From Cyclobacterium sp. 1_MG-2023 (lineage in GTDB: Bacteria > Bacteroidota > Bacteroidia > Cytophagales > Cyclobacteriaceae), in assembly GCF_030546805.1 (NCBI RefSeq), contig NZ_JAUOPC010000012.1:178267-242266 (forward strand): a stretch of 64,000 nt of DNA, written 5' to 3'. This document shows positions 41,009-50,302 of the stretch, in pieces (positions within the stretch are counted from its first letter, which is position 1; each line of letters opens with the position of its first letter). The position numbers were made by a program, and so were the translations under genes. The notes under the pieces are model-generated. The model was not told the DNA's origin. It ran no database searches and worked only from the letters and a program-made list of their open reading frames with translations.

Positions 41009-41107
41009 AACCCGTGGTAAATACAGTGTATACGCCAAAATCCTGATGTCAGCTAGCTAAGTAACGTTACATTTCTCTATGCTTTAGAATTTCGGGATAG
41101 CCCTGAC

Positions 41108-42298
41108 TCAGTTTTCCTTCCCATTAAACGGGTTAAATTTCCGACTCCCTACATGCATGCCCACAGCCCTGCAGACCGTTTTGTCTCCATACTTGCCATT
41201 GAGTCGATCCAAGGCCTGGTACAAAGAAATACGTTCTTCTGTATCTTCAAATAAGTTGATCTGATAATGCCCATGCACCAGCCCGCTAAAGCGAACACCT
41301 ATCAAACGAATCAGTAAACGCCGTTGGTACAGTTGCTGAAAAAGCGCCTTTACCAGGGGAAGGAGGACATGGTCTGCTGAAGTATAAAATACCCGGCGCT
41401 GTACCGTATGGGTATCAAAATCAGAATACCGGATCTTAACGGATACAGTAGAAGTCAGTTTTTGCTGCTGCCTCAGCTTACTTGCCAGCTGTTCTGTCAT
41501 GGCCGTAAGTGTGGCCTCCAGCAGGCCTACATCAATGGTGTCTTGCTCGAAGGTGTTTTCTGTGGAAATGGATTTGGCTTCCGAATAAGGGGTAATGGGA
41601 GAGCGATCGATACCATTGGCCTTCTCCCAAATCATCAGCCCATTTTTGCCAAAGGCAGATTCCAACAACTCCGCAGGCATGGCTTGCAGGGTGTGGATTT
41701 TCTTTACGCCCATATTGTATAGGGTATGGGAAGTTTTCTTCCCTATCATGGGGATTTTTCTCACAGACAATGGTGCCAAAAAAGGCTTCTCCTCTCCATA
41801 AGGCACTTGTTTCTCATTATTGGGCTTGGCTTCTCCCGTGGCCACTTTGGACACCGTTTTATTTTGTGAGAGTCCTAAAGAAATGGGTAAACCACTTTCT
41901 TTGATGATTTTTTGTCGCAGCTCCTGCGCCATCTTATAACAGCCAAAAAACCGGTCCATGCCCGTATAGTCCACATAAAATTCATCTATAGAAGATTTTT
42001 CAAAAAGCGGCACACTCTCACGGACAATTTCAGTGATCTCACTGGACTTCTGGCTGTATTTCGCAAAATCACCTCTAATCTGCAAAGCCTCCGGACAAAG
42101 CTGCCTGGCCGTACGCATGGGCATGGCAGAATGAATGCCAAACTTCCGGGCCTCATAGCTGCAAGAAGCCACCACTCCCCTGTCTCCGGATCCTCCGATC
42201 AGAATAGGCTTGCCCATAAGCCGACTGTCATACAAACGCTCTACCGACACAAAAAAACTGTCTAAATCCATGTGTACAATGTTTCGTCTTTCTGCCAT
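41108..42298 (-). CDS. dinB: DNA polymerase IV (Y-family)
   Basis: 396 residues. Catalytic residues lie in HMDLDSFFVSVE at the N terminus and SSIDEFYVDYTG (the S-x-DE motif). The helix-hairpin-helix region (VRKIPMIGKKTSHTLYNMG) and the little-finger domain complete a full-length Pol IV. It extends stalled primers across DNA lesions with low fidelity. It diverges from an S24 LexA-like repressor over three candidate operators, so damage-inducible expression is likely. No UmuD- or ImuB-type partner is adjacent. Confidence 0.95.
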   Translation of the reverse strand: MAERRNIVHMDLDSFFVSVERLYDSRLMGKPILIGGSGDRGVVASCSYEARKFGIHSAMPMRTARQLCPEALQIRGDFAKYSQKSSEITEIVRESVPLFEKSSIDEFYVDYTGMDRFFGCYKMAQELRQKIIKESGLPISLGLSQNKTVSKVATGEAKPNNEKQVPYGEEKPFLAPLSVRKIPMIGKKTSHTLYNMGVKKIHTLQAMPAELLESAFGKNGLMIWEKANGIDRSPITPYSEAKSISTENTFEQDTIDVGLLEATLTAMTEQLASKLRQQQKLTSTVSVKIRYSDFDTHTVQRRVFYTSADHVLLPLVKALFQQLYQRRLLIRLIGVRFSGLVHGHYQINLFEDTEERISLYQALDRLNGKYGDKTVCRAVGMHVGSRKFNPFNGKEN

Positions 42299-42332
42299 TA
42301 CCTTCCTCTCCTAGTATGATTTACAATCTATT

Positions 42333-42393
42333 TTGTTAATTTTATTGACATTTTATTGTTTATAATTTAAACAATTGTTTTATATTTAAACCA
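42333..42393. promoter_or_regulatory. Three 19-bp operator candidates between dinB and the S24 repressor
   Basis: A perfect palindrome TTGTTTA-5-TAAACAA at 42356-42374 is directly followed by a degenerate copy, TTGTTTT-5-TAAACCA (42375-42393). A third copy, TTGTTAA-5-TTGACAT, lies at 42333-42351. All share the 7-5-7 layout and sit in the only promoter-length gap between the two divergent genes. Confidence 0.7.
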
Positions 42394-42417
42394 TTGATTT
42401 CATTAAAAAATTTGACC

Positions 42418-43113
42418 ATGTACCTCCACAGCAATATCAAATTACTGCGCAAAAGAAAAGGGATCACACAATCCCTAATGGCCGAATCACTGGGCATCAG
42501 CAGGTCCAAGCTTGCCGGCTATGAACTAAGTATCAGCCCTCCGCTGGATACATTGGTGAAGATTTGTGAATACCTGGAGGTATCGGTAGATCTGATCTTG
42601 AAGGAAAACCTAGAAAAATATCCTGCTCACAAACTCAGGGAGGTGTTGGAAACCAGTCGCTACCTCAAAGGCCGCGACCTGCGCATCCTCACTACTACGG
42701 TGGATGCGCAAGGTCGTGAATTAATAGAAGTGGTTTCTCAGAAAGCAAAAGCCAGTTACCTGGCAGGATTTTCAGACCCTGACTTTATTGGGGATTTGCC
42801 TCGGTTTCACCTCCCCTTTCTCCCACAGGACAAAAAATACAGGGTTTTTCAGGTAGATGGAGACTCTATGGAACCCATCCCTGACGGGGCATGGATCATT
42901 TGTGAATACATAGACGATTGGACAGCCATACGTGACGGTGAGAAATACGTTATTGTCACCGAGCAGGATGGGGTTACTTTCAAACTGACTTACAACCAAT
43001 TAAGCAAAAAAAAGCAGCTCTTACTCTGTTCAAGTAATCCTTTGTATCCCCCTTTTGAAGTAAAAGCGGAGACGGTTCGGGAAGTATGGAAATACCGCAT
43101 GATGATGGTATAA
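42418..43113 (+). CDS. LexA-like repressor: XRE helix-turn-helix plus S24 self-cleaving peptidase
   Basis: 231 residues from the ATG at 42418 (a start 24 bp upstream is possible but adds a non-conserved tail). The N terminus is an XRE-type HTH (LLRKRKGITQSLMAESLGIS), unlike the winged helix of classical LexA. The C-terminal S24 domain has the nucleophile Ser150 in VDGDSMEP and the general-base Lys189 in VTFKLTY. A scissile Ala116-Gly117 lies in SYLAGFSD, spaced as expected for LexA/CI autocleavage. It should bind the palindromes upstream and release dinB and itself after RecA-stimulated cleavage. It resembles prophage CI-type repressors, but no phage genes are nearby. Confidence 0.88.
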   Translation: MYLHSNIKLLRKRKGITQSLMAESLGISRSKLAGYELSISPPLDTLVKICEYLEVSVDLILKENLEKYPAHKLREVLETSRYLKGRDLRILTTTVDAQGRELIEVVSQKAKASYLAGFSDPDFIGDLPRFHLPFLPQDKKYRVFQVDGDSMEPIPDGAWIICEYIDDWTAIRDGEKYVIVTEQDGVTFKLTYNQLSKKKQLLLCSSNPLYPPFEVKAETVREVWKYRMMMV

Positions 43114-43527
43114 GTATCTCAAATAAATTGGTAAAAGCAGAAATTAAAGTTACCTTTAGTCCAGTAGACAATCACCATCCGTATAATTTACAGCAACATT
43201 TTACGCTGTTATCTGTTAATAACATACAACCTTCTAAATCCCCATGAATAGGGCACTCAGAAGGTCGCTTGCAATTATTTTTATTTTGAAATGCAACAAT
43301 GCCACAGGGCTTTCATTACCCCTTTTAGTAGACCTCGGCAATGCTCAGGAGAAGCTGATCGGATGAGGGAGAACTAAAAAGTCAGAGGCGGAGCATAGAG
43401 TAGCAAATTGACAAATGCCTATTCCAGGCTAAAAGAATTGAATAATAGTATATTTCATTGAAGCGTCAGCAGTAATACTGAATTAGTAGCGTTTAAACCT
43501 TTTGTTGGTTTTAAAATTGTAGAGGAT
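43114..43527. other. Intergenic, nothing identified
   Basis: 414 bp between the S24 repressor and ogt. No ORF of note and no palindrome matching the dinB operators that I can see. Confidence 0.45.
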
Positions 43528-44013
43528 ATGAAAGAAACAGTAGTCATTACGTCGCCCTTAGGAAATATCAGACTTGTCGCTGCAGATGGTTTTTTGCTGT
43601 CCTGTAGTTTTACAGAAGACCCTGTAACAGAGAGAATAAACAACTTGTTTTTCCTAGACATCATCAGTCAATTGAATCGTTATTTCGATGGAGACCTCCG
43701 GATTTTTGATATTCCGGTAGCCATTGGAGGCAGCACATTCCAAAAAAAGGTTTGGATGGAAGTAAATAAGATTCCTTTTGGACAAACGGCTTCTTACCAG
43801 GACATTGCCAATGCCCTTTCTAAGCCTACCGCTGCCCGTGCTGTAGGTGCAGCCAATGGCACCAACCCACTATTGATTGTTATTCCGTGTCACAGGATCA
43901 TTGCCAGTACGGGAGAGTTGACCGGCTATGCCGGAGGGCTGTGGAGAAAGCTTAAGCTGCTACAAATGGAAGCCATGGATCAGCCGGGTCAACAATATAA
44001 TTTGGGTTTTTAA
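43528..44013 (+). CDS. ogt: Methylated-DNA--protein-cysteine S-methyltransferase
   Basis: 161 residues, the compact Ogt form. The methyl-acceptor Cys is in IPCHRIIAS, preceded by the HTH (SYQDIANAL) and the Arg-finger region PTAARAVGAANGTNP. The N-terminal domain is short and lacks the Ada Zn/Cys domain. It repairs O6-alkylguanine by suicide transfer. It is placed next to the dinB/S24 repressor pair, so this is a small DNA-repair cluster, though it has its own promoter region. A GNAT gene follows after 50 bp. Confidence 0.93.
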   Translation: MKETVVITSPLGNIRLVAADGFLLSCSFTEDPVTERINNLFFLDIISQLNRYFDGDLRIFDIPVAIGGSTFQKKVWMEVNKIPFGQTASYQDIANALSKPTAARAVGAANGTNPLLIVIPCHRIIASTGELTGYAGGLWRKLKLLQMEAMDQPGQQYNLGF

Positions 44014-44063
44014 TTTTCCAGTCAAACGCTTTTTTCTTTTTACCAACATCCCTATTTTTAAAG

Positions 44064-44525
44064 ATGGAAAAGGTAAAAATTCATCTTTACACACCTCAAT
44101 TGGCCTCTTATTTTCTCTCCATCAATCAGGAATGGATAGAAAAGTATTTTACCATGGAAGCTTTTGACATTGCCCAACTGCAAAAACCGCAGGAAACCAT
44201 CCGGGATCATGGCGGTGAAGTTTTATTTGCCGAATGGGACAAGGAAATTGTAGGCACAGTGGCTTTGAAAAAAATAAATGAAGCTCAGTACGAATTAATT
44301 AAAATGGGCGTATCACCCAAAGCCCAAGGCAAAAACATTGGTTTTCACCTAGGAAAAGCCGCCCTGGAATGGGCCAAAGCACAGGGTGCCGCTAAGGTGA
44401 TTTTGTACAGCAACAGCCTATTGGCTCCTGCAATAGCTCTGTACCGAAAAATGGGGTTTAAGGAAATTCCCATGGAATGCGGAACTTACGACCGCTGTGA
44501 CATTAAGATGGAGTATATTTTTTGA
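44064..44525 (+). CDS. GNAT-family N-acetyltransferase
   Basis: 153 residues, a single GNAT domain. The acetyl-CoA loop reads MGVSPKAQGKNIGFHLG (Q/R-x-x-G-x-G/A type), followed by the final strands AAKVILYSNSLLAPAIALYRKMGFKEI. The start at 44064 is the only one that gives the normal first strand. The substrate is unknown. Probably co-transcribed with ogt (50 bp). Confidence 0.88.
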   Translation: MEKVKIHLYTPQLASYFLSINQEWIEKYFTMEAFDIAQLQKPQETIRDHGGEVLFAEWDKEIVGTVALKKINEAQYELIKMGVSPKAQGKNIGFHLGKAALEWAKAQGAAKVILYSNSLLAPAIALYRKMGFKEIPMECGTYDRCDIKMEYIF

Positions 44526-44684
44526 TTTTTTGTCACCTACGCTTACTCAACCACTAATTGCTGCAGATTAATAGGTCCTGATTTTTATTTCAATTATTTT
44601 CTCCACTCTTTACCTTCTCAAATAATTTGTAATCATTTTTGTTTGCACTGCTGAAATTATCTTCTACTTTTGCACTTCCCATCT

Positions 44685-44766
44685 GCGCACGTGGTGGAAT
44701 TGGTAGACACGCCATCTTGAGGGGGTGGTGCCTTCGGGTGTGGAAGTTCGAATCTTCTCGTGCGCA
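44685..44766 (+). tRNA. tRNA-Leu (anticodon GAG)
   Basis: Cloverleaf by eye: acceptor stem GCGCACG/CGTGCGC, D-arm with GGTAGAC, anticodon stem CCATC/GGTGG around loop TTGAGGG (anticodon GAG), long class II variable arm (GCCTTCGGGTGT) and T-arm GGAAG-TTCGAAT-CTTCT. Discriminator base A at 44766; CCA is not encoded. Confidence 0.95.
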
Positions 44767-44769
44767 CTA

Positions 44770-44803
44770 AACCTTTCCTGAAATTTGGAAAGGTTTTTTT
44801 TTT
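44770..44803 (+). terminator. Terminator of tRNA-Leu
   Basis: A perfect 9-bp stem AACCTTTCC/GGAAAGGTT (44770-44778, 44787-44795) followed by about ten T. Confidence 0.9.
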
Positions 44804-44856
44804 GATGTCGTTTTATTATAAATTTCATTTTTATTCACCTTTTTCAACCCTTAATC

Positions 44857-45750
44857 ATGTCTTCCCCTAGTATTCATCGTTTATCTCTTGGTCAGTTAGA
44901 AGCCCAAATTTCTACCATGGGCGCAGAATGTATTTCGCTCAAAAAAAATGGACTGGAATTCCTATGGCAAGCTAATCCAAAGGTATGGGGCCGCCATGCC
45001 CCCGTATTGTTTCCAATAGTGGGCAAATTAAAAGACAACCAATACTCCCATAATGGCGAAACCTATACCATGGGCCAACATGGTTTTGCCCGGGATCGAA
45101 ATTTTGAATTGATTGAAAAAACCGAACAGAAACTTACCATGGTACTAAAGGCTGACGAGCTCAGCAAAAAAGTTTACCCTTTTGATTTTGAACTTTCCAT
45201 CAAATATCGTCTTACTGACAATGGTTTGTATGTAACCTATAATGTTCGCAACCCTTCGGACAATGAAACCCTACTTTTTAGCATTGGTGCGCATCCCGGT
45301 TTTGCCTGTCCGCTGGAACCTGAGAAGGAATCTTTTTCAGATTACCTGATAGATTTTGGTCAAAAGGAGATTAACAAGCTTCCTTTGTACACTTTAGAAG
45401 ATGGGCTGATCTCTTCGCATAAAACGACTTTAGCCTTAGATGCCGGGAAAATCGCCTTGGATTATAAGCTGTTTGAAAATGATGCCTTGATTTTAGACGT
45501 AGACCCGATTACCTCTATAAGCGTTTGCAGTCAAAAAACAGGCAAAGGTTTTGCCATGGAGTTTTCAGACTTTAAATGGCTGGGTATATGGACCAAAGAA
45601 AAAGACGCAAAATTCGTTTGTCTAGAACCTTGGAATGGGATTGCCGCCACCACAGATCATGATGGGAGCCTGGAAAATAAATTGGGGATCGAAAAGTTGA
45701 TGCCACAAGGCCTTCACAAAGCTGAGTTTAAGGTGGACCTATTGGGGTAA
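44857..45750 (+). CDS. Aldose 1-epimerase family protein (LacX-type)
   Basis: 297 residues, a galactose-mutarotase-like beta-sandwich. Conserved parts are LWQANPKVWGRHAPVLFPIVG at the front, GQHGFARD, SIGAHPGFACPL (catalytic His) and the late EPWNGIA (general-base Glu region). The length fits the LacX/YeaD-like branch rather than GalM. It interconverts sugar anomers or hexose-6-phosphate anomers; the exact sugar is unknown. No signal peptide. It stands between a tRNA and an ABC-F gene with no sugar operon. Confidence 0.88.
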   Translation: MSSPSIHRLSLGQLEAQISTMGAECISLKKNGLEFLWQANPKVWGRHAPVLFPIVGKLKDNQYSHNGETYTMGQHGFARDRNFELIEKTEQKLTMVLKADELSKKVYPFDFELSIKYRLTDNGLYVTYNVRNPSDNETLLFSIGAHPGFACPLEPEKESFSDYLIDFGQKEINKLPLYTLEDGLISSHKTTLALDAGKIALDYKLFENDALILDVDPITSISVCSQKTGKGFAMEFSDFKWLGIWTKEKDAKFVCLEPWNGIAATTDHDGSLENKLGIEKLMPQGLHKAEFKVDLLG

Positions 45751-45829
45751 AAAGAGGAAAAATCGCTACTTTATTGAATTCCTTTTTCTAATGCTGCCAT
45801 ATACCGCATAGTTTTCTTAATTTTGCGGC

Positions 45830-47749
45830 ATGTTATCCATCAACAATCTCTCTTACTATATTGGGGGCCGTCCCCTTTATGAAAATGCCTCCCTACACAT
45901 CAAACCAAAGGATAAAATTGGCTTGGTAGGGCTCAATGGTACAGGCAAGTCTACGCTTTTAAAGATCATCTACGGCGACCTTCAACCCAGCTCAGGAGAA
46001 ATCCAAAAGTCCAAAGACTGTAGCATAGGCTTTCTTAACCAAGATTTATTGTCCTATCAATCTGAGGACAGCATACTGGATGTGGCCTTGGAAGCATTTA
46101 AAGAGACCTTGTCACTTCAAGACGAGATTGACAAGGTACTTAAAGCGATGGAAACAGACTATTCTGATGAAATCATTCAGAAGCTGGCCAATCTTCAGGA
46201 AAGGTTTGAAGCCTTGGAAGGATATACCATCAAAGCCAAAGCAGAAGAAGTGCTGGAAGGTATTGGTTTTAAAACTGCTGACCTAAGTCGACCACTGAAA
46301 ACCTTCTCCGGAGGCTGGAGAATGCGGGTGATGTTGGCCAAGTTGCTTTTAGAAAAGCCTTCTCTATTGATGCTTGATGAACCCACCAACCACTTGGATT
46401 TACCTTCCATTCAGTGGGTGGAAAACTACCTTAAATCTTACGAGGGAGCGGTTATTGTGGTATCTCATGATCAGACTTTTTTGAACAATGGCACAGAAAC
46501 CACTGTAGAAGTTTCTCGGGGTAACCTCACCAGCTATGCCGGCAATTATGCTTTCTATAAAAAGGAAAAAGTGGAAAGGGAGGAAATCCAGCAGAATGCT
46601 TATGAGAACCAACAGCAAATGATCAAGCAAACGGAGCGTTTCATCGAGCGTTTCCGAGCCAAAGCTACCAAATCAAATCAGGTACAATCTAGGGTCAAGG
46701 CCTTGGACAGAATGGAAAAAATTTCTCAGGTAGAGAAAGATGAAGTAGCTGTTAATTTTAAATTTACTTTTTCTCAAAAGTCCGGACGTGATGTGATCAC
46801 TCTGGAAAATGTTTCTAAATCTTTTGGAGACCTGCAAATTCTTAAAAACACCACTGCCCGTATTGAAAGGGGTGATAAGATTGCCCTTATTGGTGCCAAT
46901 GGTAAAGGGAAATCCACTGTTTTAAGAATTATTGATGGATCAGAGCCCATACAAGGGAAAAGAGAAGAAGGATATAACCTTATTAAATCCTTCTTTGCCC
47001 AGCACCAGTTAGAGGCCTTGGGCATCAACAATGAAATCCTGCAAGAAATGATGCAGGCAGGAAGCAGGAAATCTGAAACAGAGCTACGGAATGTATTGGG
47101 TTGTTTCTTGTTTACAAATGATGATGTTTTTAAGAAAATAAAAGTACTTTCCGGTGGGGAAAAATCCAGGGTAGCCTTGGCCAAAACCCTGATTTCTGAA
47201 GCCAACTTTCTGTTGCTGGATGAACCTACCAACCACCTTGACATTCAATCAGTAAACATTTTGATACAAGCCTTACAGCAATATGAAGGAACTTTTGTCA
47301 CCGTTTCTCACGACCGTTTGTTTATCAAAGGTGTAGCCAATAAGATTTGGTACATTGAGGATGAGCAAATAAAGGAATACCCCGGAACCTACGATGAATA
47401 CGTTTACTGGAGAGAAAATCAAGTAGAAAAGGTAGCCAAACCGCAAAACATTGTAAAAAAAGCGCCCAAGCCTGCACCAAAAAGTTCAGCAAGCAAACAG
47501 GAGGATCATGCCCATAAAAAGGCTATAAAAGAAAAAGAAAAGAATTTAGAAAGTATTGAGCAACAAATCACTGCGCTGGAAAAGAAAAAAACGGATCTGG
47601 AGCATCAATTGGCTCAACCTTCCGTTTACGAAGATGAGGCAAAGATGCAGCAGCTCAATGAAGCTTATCATAAAATCCAAGAAGACGAAGCTGCGCTCAA
47701 CCAAAAGTGGGAAGATCTGGCTGAGCAACTGGAAAGTTTGCAAAATTAA
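45830..47749 (+). CDS. ABC-F family ATPase
   Basis: 639 residues, two ABC domains and no membrane segment. Domain 1: Walker A GLNGTGKST, signature FSGGWRMRVMLAKLL, Walker B LLMLDEPTNHLDL. Domain 2: Walker A GANGKGKST, signature LSGGEKSRVALAKTL, Walker B LLLDEPTNHLD. A charged linker lies between them and a Lys/Glu-rich coiled coil forms the C-terminal ~100 residues, as in Uup/YdiF-type proteins. ABC-F factors act on ribosomes or, for Uup, in genome stability. The tail favours the Uup/YdiF-like branch; I do not assign a symbol. Confidence 0.92.
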   Translation: MLSINNLSYYIGGRPLYENASLHIKPKDKIGLVGLNGTGKSTLLKIIYGDLQPSSGEIQKSKDCSIGFLNQDLLSYQSEDSILDVALEAFKETLSLQDEIDKVLKAMETDYSDEIIQKLANLQERFEALEGYTIKAKAEEVLEGIGFKTADLSRPLKTFSGGWRMRVMLAKLLLEKPSLLMLDEPTNHLDLPSIQWVENYLKSYEGAVIVVSHDQTFLNNGTETTVEVSRGNLTSYAGNYAFYKKEKVEREEIQQNAYENQQQMIKQTERFIERFRAKATKSNQVQSRVKALDRMEKISQVEKDEVAVNFKFTFSQKSGRDVITLENVSKSFGDLQILKNTTARIERGDKIALIGANGKGKSTVLRIIDGSEPIQGKREEGYNLIKSFFAQHQLEALGINNEILQEMMQAGSRKSETELRNVLGCFLFTNDDVFKKIKVLSGGEKSRVALAKTLISEANFLLLDEPTNHLDIQSVNILIQALQQYEGTFVTVSHDRLFIKGVANKIWYIEDEQIKEYPGTYDEYVYWRENQVEKVAKPQNIVKKAPKPAPKSSASKQEDHAHKKAIKEKEKNLESIEQQITALEKKKTDLEHQLAQPSVYEDEAKMQQLNEAYHKIQEDEAALNQKWEDLAEQLESLQN

Positions 47750-47850
47750 GGTTAAATTCCCTGAGCTTGAGAGGTAGCAGCCCTTGGATTTTAACCGGGC
47801 TTGCTTTTGCTTCAAACGGATATCAATGTCAATTAACCTAATCGAGACCA

Positions 47851-49125
47851 ATGAAACATCCATTGATTAAACTTGTAATAGTATTTATTCTGTTTGCAAT
47901 GGAGCCTCTATCGGCTCAAGAAATCCATGAAGACCGAGTGTATGATGAAAACATAAGGACGGTACAGCTCTACCCGGCAAGCACAGCCTTTTCGGCCCAA
48001 ATGACAGCTCCTGTCATTCCTCTTGGTGGGGCTACCCCTTTGGAATTGCACTTTGATGATATTGCATTTGAAACGGATCGCTATCTAGCCAAAATTATTC
48101 ACTGCAATGCCGACTGGACCACTTCAGGTCTTAAGGATCCGGATTTTCTAAGCCAATTCAATGAATTCAACATCAACACCTATGATTATGGGATCAATAC
48201 AAGGATTCCCTATATCCATTATACCTTCGAAGTACCAAGTGTTAAAAGATCCGGAAATTACCTTTTAAAAGTTTACAGAGGAAGAAATGAGGAAGACGTA
48301 ATCTTCACCAAAAGATTTATGGTTTACCAAAATCAAGTAGGCATAGGTGCTGAGGTCGTTCCTCCCAGCCTGAATGAAGACCGCAGAACAAGTCAACAAA
48401 TCAATATCAATGTTGGTTACGGTCAACGTGAATTAATTGACCCATTGAACAATACCCTGGTAGTCATTCGTCAGAATCAGCGATGGGACAATGCCATTTA
48501 TGGCCTGAAGTTTACCAATATTAGGGATGACATCAAACAATTGCAATACCAACTATTTGATGGTTCCAACACCTTTCCGGCAGGCAATGAGTTTCGCTTT
48601 GTTGATTTGCGCTTTGTACGTACCAGAGGGCGTAACATCTCAAGTGTAAGCATGGAGGAAGACGTCGTTTTTGCAGAAGCTGCCATTGACAAAGAAAGAA
48701 ATGCTCTTGCCTACCTTGAATACCTGGATTTGAATGGACAATTTGGAATTTTCAATATGGAGCGTCAAAATCACCTATTGGAGAGTGAATATGTACTTTT
48801 GAACCTAAACTTTGAATCGCCTGAATTGCCTTCTCCACCTTATGTGTTGGGGGCATTAACCAACTGGGGAAAAGATCCTGAAGCAAAGATGGTCTACAAC
48901 AAGAAAAGAGGACTGTACCAAGCCAGTTTATTTTTAAAGCAGGGATGGTATGACTATCAATACGGCCTTAAGAGTCCGGATGGCTGGAAAATGGCAGCAT
49001 TTGAAGACAATCATTTCCAGACGGAAAATGAATATGAAATATTTTTCTATTACCGAGCCATGGGATCCAGGTATGACGAATTGATCGGCTATACAGTAAT
49101 CAACCCAAATAAGAGGAGGTTTTAA
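47851..49125 (+). CDS. Type IX secretion system plug protein (DUF5103)
   Basis: 424 residues with a signal peptide ending LSAQ. The N-terminal domain is the DUF5103 / T9SS plug domain (PVIPLGGATPLELHFDD, then AKIIHCNADWTTSGL). The C-terminal part is a carbohydrate-binding-module-like beta-sandwich. In Flavobacterium johnsoniae the homologous Plug protein binds the SprA translocon. It is consistent with the T9SS cargo encoded at 39574-40677, although other por/gld genes are not in the window. Confidence 0.85.
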   Translation: MKHPLIKLVIVFILFAMEPLSAQEIHEDRVYDENIRTVQLYPASTAFSAQMTAPVIPLGGATPLELHFDDIAFETDRYLAKIIHCNADWTTSGLKDPDFLSQFNEFNINTYDYGINTRIPYIHYTFEVPSVKRSGNYLLKVYRGRNEEDVIFTKRFMVYQNQVGIGAEVVPPSLNEDRRTSQQININVGYGQRELIDPLNNTLVVIRQNQRWDNAIYGLKFTNIRDDIKQLQYQLFDGSNTFPAGNEFRFVDLRFVRTRGRNISSVSMEEDVVFAEAAIDKERNALAYLEYLDLNGQFGIFNMERQNHLLESEYVLLNLNFESPELPSPPYVLGALTNWGKDPEAKMVYNKKRGLYQASLFLKQGWYDYQYGLKSPDGWKMAAFEDNHFQTENEYEIFFYYRAMGSRYDELIGYTVINPNKRRF

Positions 49126-49374
49126 AGCTATTTACCGGAGAGCCCTCATAGAAGGTAGGCCTTAGAGCATAATTATTTAGGCAAACCTTGCCATACTTTC
49201 GGCTAGTGTATTTTGATCGATAAGTGTTTCAGCCTATTTTAAAAAGAACTTGATGTTAAATACCCTATTAAACCAAAATGACTACAGCTCATGCTCTACT
49301 ATTCGACACTTCTTTCAGTTGAATAATTGATTGACAGGTTCAACAGAATGCTAAAACTTCCGGACTTAGGCAAA

Positions 49375-49405
49375 AAAATACCCGGTGATTTCTCCCGGGT
49401 ATTTT
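49375..49405 (-). terminator. Rho-independent terminator of the cas6-like gene
   Basis: A perfect 11-bp stem AAAATACCCGG/CCGGGTATTTT (49375-49385, 49395-49405). On minus it is followed by a T-run (A7 on plus). It overlaps no coding sequence. Confidence 0.85.
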
Positions 49406-49408
49406 CTA

Positions 49409-50302
49409 TTAATTGTTTTCTTCTTCAGATTTGCTATCTCCACCTTCCGCCCTTTCGTCGTTTTTACGTGGTTCATGCCCTTGGGCTCTGTAAGGTACAA
49501 ATCCTTCTCTTTTAAATTTGTATGGTTCGGTTCGTTGGCTTGGCATATTATTCGCTAAATCCAGCATTCCAAACCCTTTGTGGGTAAAAGCCCCCAGTCC
49601 GCACTTGAATACAAACTCCTGCACTTCACTTGCAGCATACAAAGTAAAAGGCAAGGTATAGCCTCTAACTTCATATTTCACATCCATATCATATACGGAG
49701 TAGATTCTAGCAAACTTCTTTTGTTGTTCCCGAAGTTTGTTAACGTAAACCATATCAGGAACGACTTGAAATTTATAGAAGGACTCCATTTGTTCTTGGT
49801 TGTACCAACCCGATTTCTCCATCCTTGTGAGTGTAGACTCATACAAGAGATCAGAAAATTCATCCGTATCAGGATTTATAAATCTTTTACCAGACTCATC
49901 ATCAAATGTGGGAGTAAGTAAAACCAAAGGGGAGATACATACAAACTTGTTGGATGTTTCTAATGGTGGCTCAATTTCTTTCTCAGTATACTCTGGCGAC
50001 AATATTAAATTCCCCAATTCAATTTTGGGGGTTTTAAAAACCTGCTTTAATAGATAATCTATAAAAGGTTCATCAGGCGCTGAAACCACTAAAGTAACCA
50101 AACTGGAATAATAATGCAACCCACTTCTACTAACTTTTGTTTGGCCTTTTAGCCCGGAAAAGTTAAAGTAATTGTAGTTAAAAAATTCTTCCTGGCCTCC
50201 TTTTACGATCAGGCCTTTTAGAAACTGAGCTAAGATGTACTGATGGTGAAAGGGTAAGTAAGCACCTTTGTTCTTTAAGGAAAATATTAATCTAATTCTC
50301 AC
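49409..50302 (-). CDS. Solitary Cas6-like protein
   Basis: 297 residues. The start MRIRLIFSLK...LPFHHQYILAQFLKGL matches the first RAMP strand and helix of Cas6 (LP-x-x-x-QY pattern). The central KFVCISPLVLLTP is the conserved start of the second ferredoxin-like domain, and GLGAFTHKGFG (235-245) is the family's glycine-rich loop. The last ~45 residues are a charged, probably disordered tail. By comparison with the Pyrococcus Cas6 pattern I see no His in the window (about residues 30-50) that normally holds the catalytic His, and the usual Tyr position appears to be Lys. There is no CRISPR array and no other cas gene in the window; neighbours are a T9SS plug gene and ychF. It is either a non-catalytic RNA-binding RAMP protein or an orphan Cas6 serving arrays elsewhere. 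Confidence 0.8.
   Translation of the reverse strand: MRIRLIFSLKNKGAYLPFHHQYILAQFLKGLIVKGGQEEFFNYNYFNFSGLKGQTKVSRSGLHYYSSLVTLVVSAPDEPFIDYLLKQVFKTPKIELGNLILSPEYTEKEIEPPLETSNKFVCISPLVLLTPTFDDESGKRFINPDTDEFSDLLYESTLTRMEKSGWYNQEQMESFYKFQVVPDMVYVNKLREQQKKFARIYSVYDMDVKYEVRGYTLPFTLYAASEVQEFVFKCGLGAFTHKGFGMLDLANNMPSQRTEPYKFKREGFVPYRAQGHEPRKNDERAEGGDSKSEEENN

Noticed and set aside
42418..43113. Prophage remnant because of the CI-like repressor
   Set aside because: No integrase, structural or lysis genes nearby; pairing with dinB favours a chromosomal damage-response regulator.
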